Positions 17,917 to 27,346 are shown, counted from the first letter of the stretch. The stretch is 64,000 bases of DNA from Rhodocytophaga rosea (GCF_010119975.1 NZ_CP048222.1:3056501-3120500); one strand, 5' to 3'. Made by a program: numbers and translations. Notes: generated by a model not told the origin, from the letters alone.

Positions 17917-19013
17917 TTATTAGTATGGGTAATGCGCTTGTAAATAGAAATCAACAATAATAGTTGAATGGTAATCATGTGTACAGGATGAAACCACAGA
18001 TTAACGAATATGTTCTGATTGCTCAGCCAGGAAACCATTACACGAATGCTAACAATGAAAAAGAGAACTGATCCATAAAATAGAAATAAGGCTGACCTAC
18101 CGGGAAAAAGTTGAGTAACATCTGGCGATAAAAAAGCTAAATATCCCACCGTAATAAGCATTATGTATATCGAAGTAACCCAAACCCTGTTTCCAAAACC
18201 CGCCATCAGGTTTTTGCTAAAACCGGCGATTGCTTCTTGATAGCTACTATACATCCGACAATGAATCAAGCCATTGGCCAGACAAGCCGCCCCAGTAAGG
18301 CCAGCTTTTTTAACTCGTTGCATAATATAAATATCTTCTACTACTTCTGCTTTGGCCTGCTGATGGAATTGATGGGTATGGTATGCCTCTGCTTCAAAAA
18401 GCATACATTGCCCGGAAGCAGCAGCAATCTGGTGATTTTTTGTGCTATACACCAGCCGCAACGGGAGCAAGGTCAGCAGCAAGTAATGCATCAGTGGGAC
18501 GACCATTTTTTCGCCGGCCGACAGCATGACCTGGTCATTAAATACAGATAGCAAACTCAGGTTTTTACGCTTCATTTCCTGAATTGCCGACCGGATAAAG
18601 CCCTCCCCAATCCGTACATCGGCATCTACAAACAACAGATACTTTCCGGAAGCTAACATTGCCAGCTGGTGACAAGCCCAGTTTTTACCCAGCCATCCTT
18701 CAGGCAACGGTTTCCCGGAAATAAGCTTACATCTAGGTTCTGTAGTCACAAACTGGTTTATGATAGCCGCCGTTTCATCCGAAGAATCATCGTCGAGAAC
18801 AATTAACTCATAGTTACTATACTCTTGTTGTTGAATACTTGCCAGTAAGTGCGGAATATTCAAAGCTTCATTGCGGGCAGGTACCAGAATGGAAACCAGC
18901 TCAGTATGAGGCTGACTGGAATAGGGAAGAAATGGTTTGCTAATACAATTGTTGAGGGTGACCACAAACCGGATAACCAGGAAGCAGTAAACGAGTATCG
19001 CAATTGCAATCAA
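17886..19013 (-). CDS. cruG: Family 2 glycosyltransferase, CruG-like carotenoid glycosyltransferase
   Basis: 375 residues. An N-terminal membrane helix is followed by a GT-A domain with VSILVPARNEALNIPHLLAS, LDDDSSDE and the metal-binding VDADV; QRVKKAG corresponds to the Q-x-x-R-W region. Three helices close the C-terminus. The length, topology and overlap with cruF fit CruG, which adds a sugar to the carotenoid hydroxyl at the membrane. The family call is firm; the substrate rests on gene context. Confidence 0.8.
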   Translation of the reverse strand: MIAIAILVYCFLVIRFVVTLNNCISKPFLPYSSQPHTELVSILVPARNEALNIPHLLASIQQQEYSNYELIVLDDDSSDETAAIINQFVTTEPRCKLISGKPLPEGWLGKNWACHQLAMLASGKYLLFVDADVRIGEGFIRSAIQEMKRKNLSLLSVFNDQVMLSAGEKMVVPLMHYLLLTLLPLRLVYSTKNHQIAAASGQCMLFEAEAYHTHQFHQQAKAEVVEDIYIMQRVKKAGLTGAACLANGLIHCRMYSSYQEAIAGFSKNLMAGFGNRVWVTSIYIMLITVGYLAFLSPDVTQLFPGRSALFLFYGSVLFFIVSIRVMVSWLSNQNIFVNLWFHPVHMITIQLLLLISIYKRITHTNKWKGRRISTK

Positions 19014-19095
19014 GCTGTGTTATAATTTTATTAGGGTTAGGGATAGAAGTAAAAGTAAAAAGTAATTATAGCCATTCGACACGTAAACAATACAT

Positions 19096-20406
19096 TCAGG
19101 AACCTTTGAATTTTTTCCCCCTGGTCTTACTACCGGATTTTAGATCTGGCCGTTTCCTGTTTTTTGCTTTTTTCTCATGAAAAGCCCCCTGGTATGTAGG
19201 GTCTTCTTTCTTGCGTTGCTGATCTATTTCCATCGCCATGGCTTGTGACTCCTCAAATGGTGTTTCAATTACTTCTACTTCCGCAGGCAGGCTTTTCCTG
19301 GGAATAGGCATGCGGATGAGTTTTTCGATTCTGGCTATATGATAGGCTTCCGGTTCTGTCATAAAGGTAATGGCTTCACCAGTCTGGTTGGCCCGGCCAG
19401 TACGGCCAATGCGGTGCACATAATCTTCATAAATCAGGGGTACATCAAAATTAATCACATGACTTACCAGGCTTATATCAATGCCCCTGGCCACTACATC
19501 GGTCGTTACCAGTATCCGTACATTTCCTTCCTTAAAAGCTTCCATGGAATTAATACGGGTATTCTGTCCCTTATTGGCATGCAGCACCCGGATGTCTTCG
19601 GTAAGCATTTTCCGGGTGAGAAATTTATAAATATTGTCGGCGTTTTGTTTCGTCCTGGTGAAGATGATAACCCGGTTAAATGCTTGTGCATCTTTCAGCA
19701 GAAAGCTCAGCAGATTAATTTTTGTTTTCAGATTAGGTACTTCGTATAATACCTGCGTTACAGTTTCTACCGGTGTCGATTCCGGAGTGGCTTCCACCCG
19801 CACCGGAAATTCCAGGAACTCCGCAGACAAACGTTCTACTTTTTCGGGAAAAGTGGCCGAAAAAAGCAAATTCTGCCTTTTCACAGGTATTACTTCCAGT
19901 ACTTTCCGGATCTGGGGCATAAAACCCATGTCCATCATTTTGTCGGCTTCATCCAGTACCAGGGTTTTTATTTCCTTCAAAACCAGATCTCCTTTGAGGT
20001 AGATATCCAGTAAGCGGCCTGGCGTGGCTACCAGTATGTCAATTCCCTTTCCAATGGTTTCAATCTGTGTTTTTGGTCCAATTCCGCCATAAACAGAGGT
20101 ATGCCGAATGTCGAGGTATTTGCTTAAAAATGTAATATGTTCGTCAATCTGCATCACCAGTTCGCGGGTGGGCGCTAAAATCAAGGCTCTTGGATGGGTT
20201 CCCTGTGCATATTTTACTTTCATCAGCAGCGGAAGCAGATAAGCTGCCGTCTTTCCGGTACCGGTCTGGGCAATGCCCAGTACATCGTGCCCGGCCAGAA
20301 TAAGCGAAATGGCTTTCTGTTGAATTTCAGTAGGTGTTTGAAAACCTGCATCTTCCACAGCTGATAGCAATTGCTTGTTTAACTTAAAATCCTGAAAGGT
20401 GGTCAT
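19096..20406 (-). CDS. DEAD-box ATP-dependent RNA helicase (RhlE-like)
   Basis: 436 residues with all helicase motifs: the Q motif, AQTGTGKT (I), PTRELV (Ia), DEAD (II), SAT (III), TDVVARGIDI (V) and HRIGRTGRA (VI). The C-terminal tail is rich in Lys and Arg (KKAKNRKRPDLK), typical of RhlE-type helicases acting in ribosome assembly or RNA turnover. It lies 82 bp before the glycosyltransferase gene on the same strand. Confidence 0.94.
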   Translation of the reverse strand: MTTFQDFKLNKQLLSAVEDAGFQTPTEIQQKAISLILAGHDVLGIAQTGTGKTAAYLLPLLMKVKYAQGTHPRALILAPTRELVMQIDEHITFLSKYLDIRHTSVYGGIGPKTQIETIGKGIDILVATPGRLLDIYLKGDLVLKEIKTLVLDEADKMMDMGFMPQIRKVLEVIPVKRQNLLFSATFPEKVERLSAEFLEFPVRVEATPESTPVETVTQVLYEVPNLKTKINLLSFLLKDAQAFNRVIIFTRTKQNADNIYKFLTRKMLTEDIRVLHANKGQNTRINSMEAFKEGNVRILVTTDVVARGIDISLVSHVINFDVPLIYEDYVHRIGRTGRANQTGEAITFMTEPEAYHIARIEKLIRMPIPRKSLPAEVEVIETPFEESQAMAMEIDQQRKKEDPTYQGAFHEKKAKNRKRPDLKSGSKTRGKKFKGS

Positions 20407-20791
20407 TTTTAAAATGTATTGATAAGCATGCTTAATTATTTACTAAATATGCAGGATAGAAGTTGGAATTACAGCCTTCTGTAAACCTGATTCAGTCGCT
20501 TTTATTTGTTGAATATGAATTTGCTAAGCAAACATGCGTGAATTATAGTGCTCAAACTTACGATAAATTACCAAGGAATCCGGGTATCTTCCCATATGCA
20601 GCATATGAACTTCTGCAGTATAAAACCTATCATTCGCTGAATATTATTCATATGTTAAGCATTTTGCAATTACTTCATTATTAGTTAAATAATAGGTATA
20701 AATAGAATAAAAACATATTAATAAATTAAAAATCAGGTAATTCATACGTTACAATCAAATAATAACTTTGTTAAAACACATTGTTATTCTA
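20407..20791. other. Intergenic promoter region between helicase and LpxH-like gene
   Basis: AT-rich divergent spacer. TAACTTTG at 20763-20770 matches the TAnnTTTG -7 box for the rightward gene. No other element was recognised; a 73-codon open frame here has no protein-like features. Confidence 0.45.
20763..20770 (+). promoter_or_regulatory. -7 box of the LpxH-like gene
   Basis: TAACTTTG is an exact TAnnTTTG match. Its position puts the transcript start at about 20776, after the TTG at 20768 and before the TTG at 20792, and so favours 20792 as the translation start. Confidence 0.4.
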
Positions 20792-21637
20792 TTGAAGACG
20801 CATTTTAGAACCATTGTAATTTCAGATGTGCATTTAGGTACATCAGGCTCCAAGGCCAAGGAACTTATCCATTTTTTGAAGCAGAATACCTGCGACAAGT
20901 TAATCCTCAACGGCGATATTATTGACGGATGGCAGCTTAAAAAGTATGGGACCTGGAAGAAAAAACATACCCGTTTTTTCAAAACTGTACTCAAAATGAT
21001 CGAAGAGTACGATACAAAAGTGATCTATCTGCGGGGCAATCACGACGATTTTTTAGACCAGGTCCTGCCCCTCAAAGTAGGCAATTTTTCTATTCAGCGG
21101 GATTATGTACTGAAATCAAAAGACAAGCAGTACTATGTTACCCACGGCGATATTTTCGATTCCATTACTACCAAGCTCAAATGGATGGCCAAGCTAGGCG
21201 ACCTGGGTTATACTTTTTTACTGTGGGTGAACAAACTTTATAATAATTACCGTACCAGCCGGGGTCTCCCCTATTATTCACTTTCCCAGGTGATCAAGCA
21301 CAAAGTAAAATCGGCTGTATCCTATATCTCCGATTTTGAAACCCAGCTGGCAGCCGTAGCGAGAATTAAAAATTGCGATGGCATTATTTGCGGACATATT
21401 CACCAGCCCGCTATTAAGCAGTTCGACGATATACTGTACCTCAATTCCGGAGACTGGGTAGAATCTCTCAGTGCTTTGGTGCAGGATGATTCCGGTGAAT
21501 GGAGCCTGCTATATTACAATGAAACCAGTGGTTCTGCTTATGTTGAAGAAGATATGGAGGATGCCGCAGAAGGTGAAGAGGAAGTTAATCCGCTGGAGCA
21601 GTTGAATACGATCAAATTGCTCAAAAAAGTATCCTGA
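20792..21637 (+). CDS. UDP-2,3-diacylglucosamine diphosphatase-like metallophosphoesterase (LpxH family)
   Basis: The calcineurin-like phosphoesterase motifs are in order: SDVHLG, NGDIIDGW, RGNHDD, THGD and CGHIHQP. They match LpxH2/YbbF-type hydrolases acting in lipid A synthesis. There is no ATG before the first motif. I choose TTG at 20792, giving KTHFRTIVISDVH right at the N-terminus; TTG at 20768 would add eight residues but overlaps the predicted -7 box. An acidic tail (EEDMEDAAEGEEE) precedes the C-terminus and is not part of the catalytic fold. Confidence 0.85.
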   Translation: MKTHFRTIVISDVHLGTSGSKAKELIHFLKQNTCDKLILNGDIIDGWQLKKYGTWKKKHTRFFKTVLKMIEEYDTKVIYLRGNHDDFLDQVLPLKVGNFSIQRDYVLKSKDKQYYVTHGDIFDSITTKLKWMAKLGDLGYTFLLWVNKLYNNYRTSRGLPYYSLSQVIKHKVKSAVSYISDFETQLAAVARIKNCDGIICGHIHQPAIKQFDDILYLNSGDWVESLSALVQDDSGEWSLLYYNETSGSAYVEEDMEDAAEGEEEVNPLEQLNTIKLLKKVS

Positions 21638-21678
21638 GGTATTTTTTACAGTAGACTACATGGATGTTTACTTGTAAC

Positions 21679-22923
21679 TCAGGCAGCCATATGTTTCTTG
21701 GTGGCTTCCGGATAAAAAATATAATTCAGACGCAGCAGCCAGAATGCAGAAATACAGGTAAAAACACCAATACCTATGGTTACTGCCATAAACCAAACGG
21801 AGGAATAGGCCAGATAAACACAAAAAGCACTGCTGGCAACGAGCCGGATAAATTCAGCCACATATACCCATTTTTTCTTTTCGAACAAAGCACCACAGTT
21901 CACAATGGCAAGTACAATAAGAGCAGCAGAAAACATTTTCAGAAGAAAAGGCAACTGCTCAGCAGTGAACAAAAAAAGCGAAGCGCCGATTAGCGTACAC
22001 ACATATTGAAAGAAAACATAATAGTTCAATTGAGCCGGTGAATCCGTATTGTATTTGTGGTAACGGCTCCGGTCTACTTCCGGAATAGGAATAGTGCCTC
22101 CCATATACGCCGGACGCCAGCCTGGAGGCATAAATACTACCCGGAGTTTGTCAGCCCATCCGGGAGTTTGTTTGATGGTATGCATCATATCTACCCAGTG
22201 CTGCATATTGGCCCAGAACGGATTCCAGCTGTTGAGTGGTTTAGTTATGCCATACACTGGTTCTTCTTCCTCCTGCTGAAAAGTACCAAACATGCGGTCC
22301 CAGATGATGAGCGCTCCTGCATGGTTTTTATCAATGTATTTGGGATTTACACCATGATGTACCCGGTGGTGCGAAGGTGTATTCAATACCCATTCCAGCC
22401 AGCCTAATTTACCAATGGCTTTGGTATGAATCCAGAACTGATACAGTGTAACCAGGGAAGCAACCGTAACAAATAATAAGGTCTCGAAGCCGATCAAGGC
22501 CAGGGGCAGGTAAAAGGCAAAAGAGAATACTTTCTGAAACCAGCCTTGCCGTAGAGCCACCGACAAATTGTATTCTTCGCTCTGGTGATGTACCACATGT
22601 CCGCCCCAGAATAAGTTAATTTCATGGCTGTAGCGGTGAAACCAGTAGTAAAAGAAATCTACGGCTATAAACAGCAGAATGCCGGTAAGCCAGGTGGTAG
22701 GAATATGAAAGATGGCATATTGTTCATAAATATACTGGTAAATAGATACAACAAACAATTTCATAAATACCCCGGTCACCTGCTCACCAATACCGCAACT
22801 GATGTTGGTAAGTGCATCATTAAGACGATATAATTTCTGTTGCCGGAAACGTTCGACCAGTAACTCTACTCCGATCAGAATAAAAAATACAGGAATAGAC
22901 AATACAATCGGATTGATATTCAT
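21679..22923 (-). CDS. Sterol desaturase / fatty acid hydroxylase family membrane protein
   Basis: 414 residues. The di-iron histidine motifs are visible: HRYSHEINLFWGGHVVHH (H-x4-H and H-x2-H-H) and HTKAIG...SHHRVHHG. The N-terminal two thirds form the hydroxylase with four helices; the last 110 residues add three or four extra helices, as in alkylglycerol monooxygenase-like members. It probably hydroxylates a membrane lipid; the substrate is unknown. It converges with the LpxH-like gene with only 41 bp between stop codons. Confidence 0.88.
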   Translation of the reverse strand: MNINPIVLSIPVFFILIGVELLVERFRQQKLYRLNDALTNISCGIGEQVTGVFMKLFVVSIYQYIYEQYAIFHIPTTWLTGILLFIAVDFFYYWFHRYSHEINLFWGGHVVHHQSEEYNLSVALRQGWFQKVFSFAFYLPLALIGFETLLFVTVASLVTLYQFWIHTKAIGKLGWLEWVLNTPSHHRVHHGVNPKYIDKNHAGALIIWDRMFGTFQQEEEEPVYGITKPLNSWNPFWANMQHWVDMMHTIKQTPGWADKLRVVFMPPGWRPAYMGGTIPIPEVDRSRYHKYNTDSPAQLNYYVFFQYVCTLIGASLFLFTAEQLPFLLKMFSAALIVLAIVNCGALFEKKKWVYVAEFIRLVASSAFCVYLAYSSVWFMAVTIGIGVFTCISAFWLLRLNYIFYPEATKKHMAA

Positions 22924-23055
22924 GGCACACCTAATTTATATCTAAACTACTAATTTTTATTGAAATAATTCAAGTGTGATCTCCTGATAATTCTGTTTTA
23001 GGAGAGGAGTTTTTATTTTTCTAATTTCGCTCTTAGGCAAACCTCCTTTTTTCTT

Positions 23056-24393
23056 ATGCAGCGCAATATTTTGATCACCAATGCACAAATCGTAAATGAA
23101 GGCCAGATTATAAAAGCCGATGTATTAATTAAAGACGGCCTGATATATAAAATAGAAAAAGAAATTTCTGCCGGAAACAGCCAGGTAATAGATGCAGAAG
23201 GCAAATATTTGTTTCCGGGCGTAATAGATGACCAGGTACATTTCCGCGAGCCAGGACTCACCCATAAAGCCACCATTCATTCGGAGAGTAGAGCAGCGGT
23301 AGCCGGTGGCGTAACGTCGTTTATGGAGATGCCTAATACGGTACCTAATGCCTTAACCCAGGAACTGCTCGCGGATAAATACCGGATTGGGGAACTTACT
23401 TCCCTGGCTAATTACTCTTTCTTTATGGGTGCTTCCAACGATAATATGGCGGAAGTACTCAAAACAGATCCGGTGAACGTATGCGGCATTAAGATTTTTA
23501 TGGGTTCATCCACCGGGAATATGCTGGTTGATAATGAAAAGACCCTTTCTGGTATTTTCAGGGAAAGTTCTATGCTGATTGCCACCCATTGCGAAGATGA
23601 AGCTACCATCCGGGCTAATGCCGAGAAATACAAAAAGCAATACGGAGATACGGCTTTTGCTGCCATTCATCCGATTATCCGCAATGAAGAAGCCTGCCTG
23701 AAATCTTCTTCTATGGCCGTAGAAGTAGCCAAAGCCTATAATGCCCGCTTACATATTCTGCATATCTCCACTGCCGATGAATTACATTTGTTTACCAACC
23801 AGATTCCTCTAGCCCAAAAGCGAATTACGGCCGAAGTATGTGTACACCACCTCTGGTTTGATGCCGGTGACTATGAAACGCTGGGAAACCTGATCAAATG
23901 TAATCCGGCCATTAAAGATATACATCACAAAAAAGCCCTGCTGGATGCGTTGCTCGACGACCGCCTGGATATTATTGCTACCGATCATGCGCCACATACC
24001 TGGGAAGAAAAAAGCCAGGGTTACTGGCAGGCGCCCTCCGGTGTACCCCTGATCCAATATGCATTACCTATGATGCTGGAATTTTATCACCAGGGTAAAA
24101 TCAGTTTAGAAAAGATCGCCGAAAAAATGAGCCATGCGCCAGCCATCTGTTTTCAAATGGATAAAAGGGGATTTATCCGGGAAGGCTACTGGGCAGATCT
24201 TACCCTGGTGGACCTACATAATTCTACCCATGTAACCAAAGAGACTATTTTGTACCGGTGCGGATGGTCACCTTTTGAAGGCAGGAGTTTCCGGTCGGCC
24301 ATTACACATACCATCGTATCGGGCCATCTGGCCTATGCCAACAATAATTTCGATGAAAGTGTAAAAGGACAAAGGCTCTTGTTTAAACGATAA
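23056..24393 (+). CDS. pyrC: Dihydroorotase
   Basis: 445 residues, class I dihydroorotase of the amidohydrolase superfamily. Visible are VIDDQVHFREPGLTHKATI (about 56-74), the probable metal-bridging lysine in GIKIFMGSSTGN, ILHIS, and ATDHAPH. It catalyses ring closure of carbamoyl-aspartate in pyrimidine synthesis. The first metal His of the usual H-x-H is Gln60, leaving Q-x-H (His62); my recollection is that this form is common in Bacteroidota. A TAATTTCG -7-like box lies about 25 bp before the ATG. Confidence 0.9.
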   Translation: MQRNILITNAQIVNEGQIIKADVLIKDGLIYKIEKEISAGNSQVIDAEGKYLFPGVIDDQVHFREPGLTHKATIHSESRAAVAGGVTSFMEMPNTVPNALTQELLADKYRIGELTSLANYSFFMGASNDNMAEVLKTDPVNVCGIKIFMGSSTGNMLVDNEKTLSGIFRESSMLIATHCEDEATIRANAEKYKKQYGDTAFAAIHPIIRNEEACLKSSSMAVEVAKAYNARLHILHISTADELHLFTNQIPLAQKRITAEVCVHHLWFDAGDYETLGNLIKCNPAIKDIHHKKALLDALLDDRLDIIATDHAPHTWEEKSQGYWQAPSGVPLIQYALPMMLEFYHQGKISLEKIAEKMSHAPAICFQMDKRGFIREGYWADLTLVDLHNSTHVTKETILYRCGWSPFEGRSFRSAITHTIVSGHLAYANNNFDESVKGQRLLFKR

Positions 24394-24474
24394 AATTGTA
24401 GCTGTTTGCTTTAAAATATCTGCTTATTTTTTTGCCGGATACAATAAAATCGTGTAGTTTTGCCATTCTTAAAC

Positions 24475-24549
24475 GGAGGTTGTAGCTCAGCCGGTTAGAG
24501 CGCCTGATTGTGGTTCAGGAGGTCGCGGGTTCGAACCCCGTCTCCCTCC
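24475..24549 (+). tRNA. tRNA-His (GTG anticodon)
   Basis: The cloverleaf reads D-arm GCTCAGCCGGTTAGAGC, anticodon stem CCTGA/TCAGG with loop TTGTGGT (anticodon GTG), and T-arm with TTCGAAC. The extra 5' G (G-1) pairs with C73, the histidine identity element. CCA is not encoded. Acceptor pairs 1-4 and 7 are good, but T5 faces C68 and T6 faces T67, two adjacent mismatches. A strong terminator follows at once. Confidence 0.9.
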
Positions 24550-24551
24550 CT

Positions 24552-24586
24552 AAACCGTCTAATTTCTAGAATTAGGCGGTTTTTTT
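24552..24586 (+). terminator. Rho-independent terminator of tRNA-His
   Basis: A 13-bp stem (AAACCGTCTAATT with AATTAGGCGGTTT, one G-U pair) and a 5-nt loop are followed by a continuous T run. Confidence 0.92.
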
Positions 24587-24676
24587 ATGCCCTTAAAGGA
24601 AGTTTACTTATCATTATTGTTGCTTTTCAACGCTTACTTTTCTTCTACTTCTGATTTTTCTTAGAGTACCTTCCTT

Positions 24677-24713
24677 AAAAAATACAGGAATGTGTTTGAG
24701 CACATTCCTGTAT
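24677..24713 (-). terminator. Terminator of the sugar operon ending at 24743
   Basis: A perfect 13-bp stem (ATACAGGAATGTG with CACATTCCTGTAT) and a 6-nt loop, followed on the minus strand by six U. It is 30 nt after the oxidoreductase stop codon. Confidence 0.88.
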
Positions 24714-24742
24714 AGGTATAGAATAATAATATACTTTCTCAA

Positions 24743-25906
24743 CTATTTCTCTTGCCAGGCAACACCAGTATCTTTCCAGCTTCTGGAACGAGCTGAGTCA
24801 ATAACGGCTTCGCACACTTTCTGAGTTTCCAGGGCATCCTCAAAGGTAGGATGGCAAGGCTCTCCTGTTTCCAGGCTTTTCATAAAGTCGGCTGCCTGGT
24901 GAATAAAACTATGTTCATAGCCAATACCCAGGCCCGGTACCCACCATTTGTTCATATACGGTTGGTCGCCATCGGTTACATGAATAGAGCGCCATCCACG
25001 CACAATAGATTCATCCCGGTGATCGAAGTATTCCAGGCGGTTGAGGTCATGTAAATCCCAGCGGATAGAGGCATTAGCCCCATTTATTTCGAAGGTATAC
25101 AAAGCCTTGTGTCCACGGGCATAGCGAGTAGATTCAAATAATCCTAAAGAGCCGTTATCAAAATGGCAATGGAATATACAGGCATCGTCGATACCTACTG
25201 GTTCTACTTTGCCAGTCAACTGGTGCATCCGCTGTTTTACAAACGTTTCTGTAACAGCCGATACATCTTTTATACCTCCATTGAGCCACATGGCTGTATC
25301 AATACAATGTGCCAGTAAATCACCTGTTACGCCAGATCCTGCGGCTTCTACATCCATCCGCCAAGTTCCGGTGCCGCCTTGTGGTACATCTGCACTGATG
25401 GTCCAGTCTTGCAGGAAGTTGGCCCGGTAATGATAGATTTTCCCCAGTTTGCCTGAATCCACCAATTGTTTGGCCAGCGAAACGGCTGGTAAGCGGCGGT
25501 AATTGTACCAGACAGTATTGCGCACACCGGCTTTTTTTATCGCATCTACCATTTTCTGCCCTTCTGCCAGATTTCTGGAAAGAGGTTTTTCGCACAGAAT
25601 CATTTTACCGGCTGCCGCTGCGGCAATGGCAATTTCGGCATGGGTATCATTGGGTGTACAAATATCTACGGCATCAATATCTTTGCGGTTGATTACGGCT
25701 TTCCAGTCGGTTTCGGTAGATTCGTAGCCCCACTGCTCGGCAAAAGCCTGTACTTTATCTTTGCTGCGGGCACATACGGCTTTGAGTACCGGACGGTAGG
25801 CCAGATCAGGGAAAAAATCACCGATGCGTTTGTATCCGTTGGAATGGGTCCGGCCCATAAAACCTGTTCCTATTAATCCTATTCTTACTTCTTTCTTTTG
25901 ACTCAT
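24743..25906 (-). CDS. Gfo/Idh/MocA family NAD(P)-dependent sugar oxidoreductase
   Basis: 387 residues. The N-terminal Rossmann fold carries [28 protein letters not shown] is the family E-K-P motif holding the catalytic lysine, and the substrate domain includes [17 protein letters not shown]. Such enzymes oxidise or reduce sugar hydroxyls, often at C3. It is the last gene of a four-gene minus-strand operon with a TIM-barrel isomerase, a cupin and a DUF4432 epimerase. A palindromic repeat separates it from the preceding gene. Confidence 0.92.
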   Translation of the reverse strand: MSQKKEVRIGLIGTGFMGRTHSNGYKRIGDFFPDLAYRPVLKAVCARSKDKVQAFAEQWGYESTETDWKAVINRKDIDAVDICTPNDTHAEIAIAAAAAGKMILCEKPLSRNLAEGQKMVDAIKKAGVRNTVWYNYRRLPAVSLAKQLVDSGKLGKIYHYRANFLQDWTISADVPQGGTGTWRMDVEAAGSGVTGDLLAHCIDTAMWLNGGIKDVSAVTETFVKQRMHQLTGKVEPVGIDDACIFHCHFDNGSLGLFESTRYARGHKALYTFEINGANASIRWDLHDLNRLEYFDHRDESIVRGWRSIHVTDGDQPYMNKWWVPGLGIGYEHSFIHQAADFMKSLETGEPCHPTFEDALETQKVCEAVIDSARSRSWKDTGVAWQEK

Positions 25907-25958
25907 GTGTTTTAGTGTGATTTAACAAGTAGATGAAAAGGCATTTGGGTTCATAATT

Positions 25959-26092
25959 AAGTGAATGAATGAGTGATTGAGAGAATGAGTGATTACTGAT
26001 TTAAGTATTTTTTATAAAAATCGTCATTTACTTACACACTTATTGACTCCTACACTATACTTCACTCAATCTCTCATACGCTCATTCACTTT
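25959..26092. repeat. Imperfect inverted repeat with TGAATGAGTGA units
   Basis: The left arm (25959-25992) and right arm (26061-26092) are complementary apart from one 4-nt gap and a few mismatches. The arms are built of short TGAA/TGAG units. The right arm runs into the stop codon of the isomerase gene. It is probably a non-coding REP-like element inserted in the operon. Confidence 0.55.
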
Positions 26093-27155
26093 ACTGCCCG
26101 ACTGCTACTAATTTCTCTTTTTCTGCCTCAGACCAGCCATGTGCCTGGCGTACTTTAATGAGGGTAGCCAGAATATCGTTCCAGGTTTGCTGACGCATCA
26201 TTACCTCATTGGGGAACATACAGCCATCCCAGCAGATGTGTTTAAATGCTTTGGTCAGGTTGCCGTTTTCATCCCGCAGCCAGTAGCCTGCATCGTTTAC
26301 TACATCAAGTTTTCCATTGGGATCTGTTGCCTGGCAGTGGCGGCCAGTTTTATCATGAGAACCTGAACCGAATACCGTTCCATCATTCTGCGCTACGTGA
26401 AAGTCAAATGTATACGGGCGGAGGGCTTTTGTAATGGTTTTCAGGCCATCAGTTAGGGTGTTGCGGTCTTTCCAGTCGAAGTTTTCCGGCAAAATGCGGT
26501 CTTCCGGATGGTTATAGCCCATCAGGTACAATAAGGTATGTGCCATATCTGCCTGGAATCCCATGTTCGGGCGGTTTACTTGTTGCAGTGTATTAAGCAT
26601 GGTGCGCCAACTGTGCATTCCACCCCAGCAGATTTCTCCTTCGGCAGCCAGTTTTTCGCCAAAATCTGCGGCTACATCGCAGGCTTCCTGAAACGTTTGC
26701 ACAATCAGTTTCTGGTTATTTACCGGATCTTTTTCCCAGTCATGCGGAGAACTGGCAGAATCAATCCGTACCACACCATAGGGACGAATGCCTATATCAC
26801 GTAATACTTTTCCAAAATGGCAAGCTTTACGAACCATTTCTACAAATGTGGCCCGGTCATCCTTACTTCCTAAAATCGGACCACCCCAGATGGGTGCTAC
26901 CAGGCTACCAACTTTCAGGTTTAGGTTGCCTATTTTCTCGCCCAGGCGCTTAATATCATCATCCGACATATTGATGTTGATGTGTGGGTCTAACAGACCC
27001 AGATCTACGCCATCGAATTTCACCCCATTTACTTCTGCTTTGGCTGTCATATCCAGCATGGTATCAAAGGGAATGGGTGGTTCTGAGTTGGCACCTTTTC
27101 CTACAAGGCCAGGCCATGTGGCGTTGTGGAGTTTAGGAAAATTATTTTCGCTCAT
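26091..27155 (-). CDS. Sugar phosphate isomerase/epimerase family TIM-barrel protein
   Basis: 354 residues, xylose-isomerase-like TIM barrel (AP-endonuclease family 2 fold). Metal-site candidates lie in GEICWGGMHSW, GFQADMAHTL and TFDFHVAQNDG. Relatives act as isomerases or epimerases, or as lyases in 3-keto-glycoside breakdown. The place between a Gfo/Idh oxidoreductase and a sugar-isomerase-like cupin supports a sugar role, but the reaction cannot be fixed. Confidence 0.85.
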   Translation of the reverse strand: MSENNFPKLHNATWPGLVGKGANSEPPIPFDTMLDMTAKAEVNGVKFDGVDLGLLDPHININMSDDDIKRLGEKIGNLNLKVGSLVAPIWGGPILGSKDDRATFVEMVRKACHFGKVLRDIGIRPYGVVRIDSASSPHDWEKDPVNNQKLIVQTFQEACDVAADFGEKLAAEGEICWGGMHSWRTMLNTLQQVNRPNMGFQADMAHTLLYLMGYNHPEDRILPENFDWKDRNTLTDGLKTITKALRPYTFDFHVAQNDGTVFGSGSHDKTGRHCQATDPNGKLDVVNDAGYWLRDENGNLTKAFKHICWDGCMFPNEVMMRQQTWNDILATLIKVRQAHGWSEAEKEKLVAVGQ

Positions 27156-27250
27156 AAGTTTGGATGATTTGAGGTTAGAAACTTATTTATTAGGAGTTAT
27201 AGATAATATTGCGTTATACCAAAAGATAACATAAATGCCGGTTTTGAATA

Positions 27251-27330
27251 TCGAATATCCAACAAGGAATATTGAATGTAGAATTAATTTTTACTTCATT
27301 ATTCTGCATTCCTTGTTCAGTGTTCATCAT
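27251..27330. repeat. Palindromic repeat, AACAAGGAAT family (copy 1)
   Basis: AACAAGGAAT (27261-27270) pairs perfectly with ATTCCTTGTT (27308-27317), flanked by weaker complementarity. The same core recurs at 50469-50518, with a diverged relative at 63308-63372. It lies between two operon genes. Confidence 0.55.
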
Positions 27331-27346
27331 TTTAAACTTAAGTAGC

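Noticed and set aside
20463-20684. 73-codon open frame between the helicase and LpxH-like genes
   Set aside because: AT-rich, no protein-like pattern, lies in a divergent promoter region and overlaps no conserved domain.
24475-24586. tRNA-His as an integration site of a genomic island
   Set aside because: No integrase, no direct repeat of the tRNA 3' end and no change in gene content typical of an island were seen.
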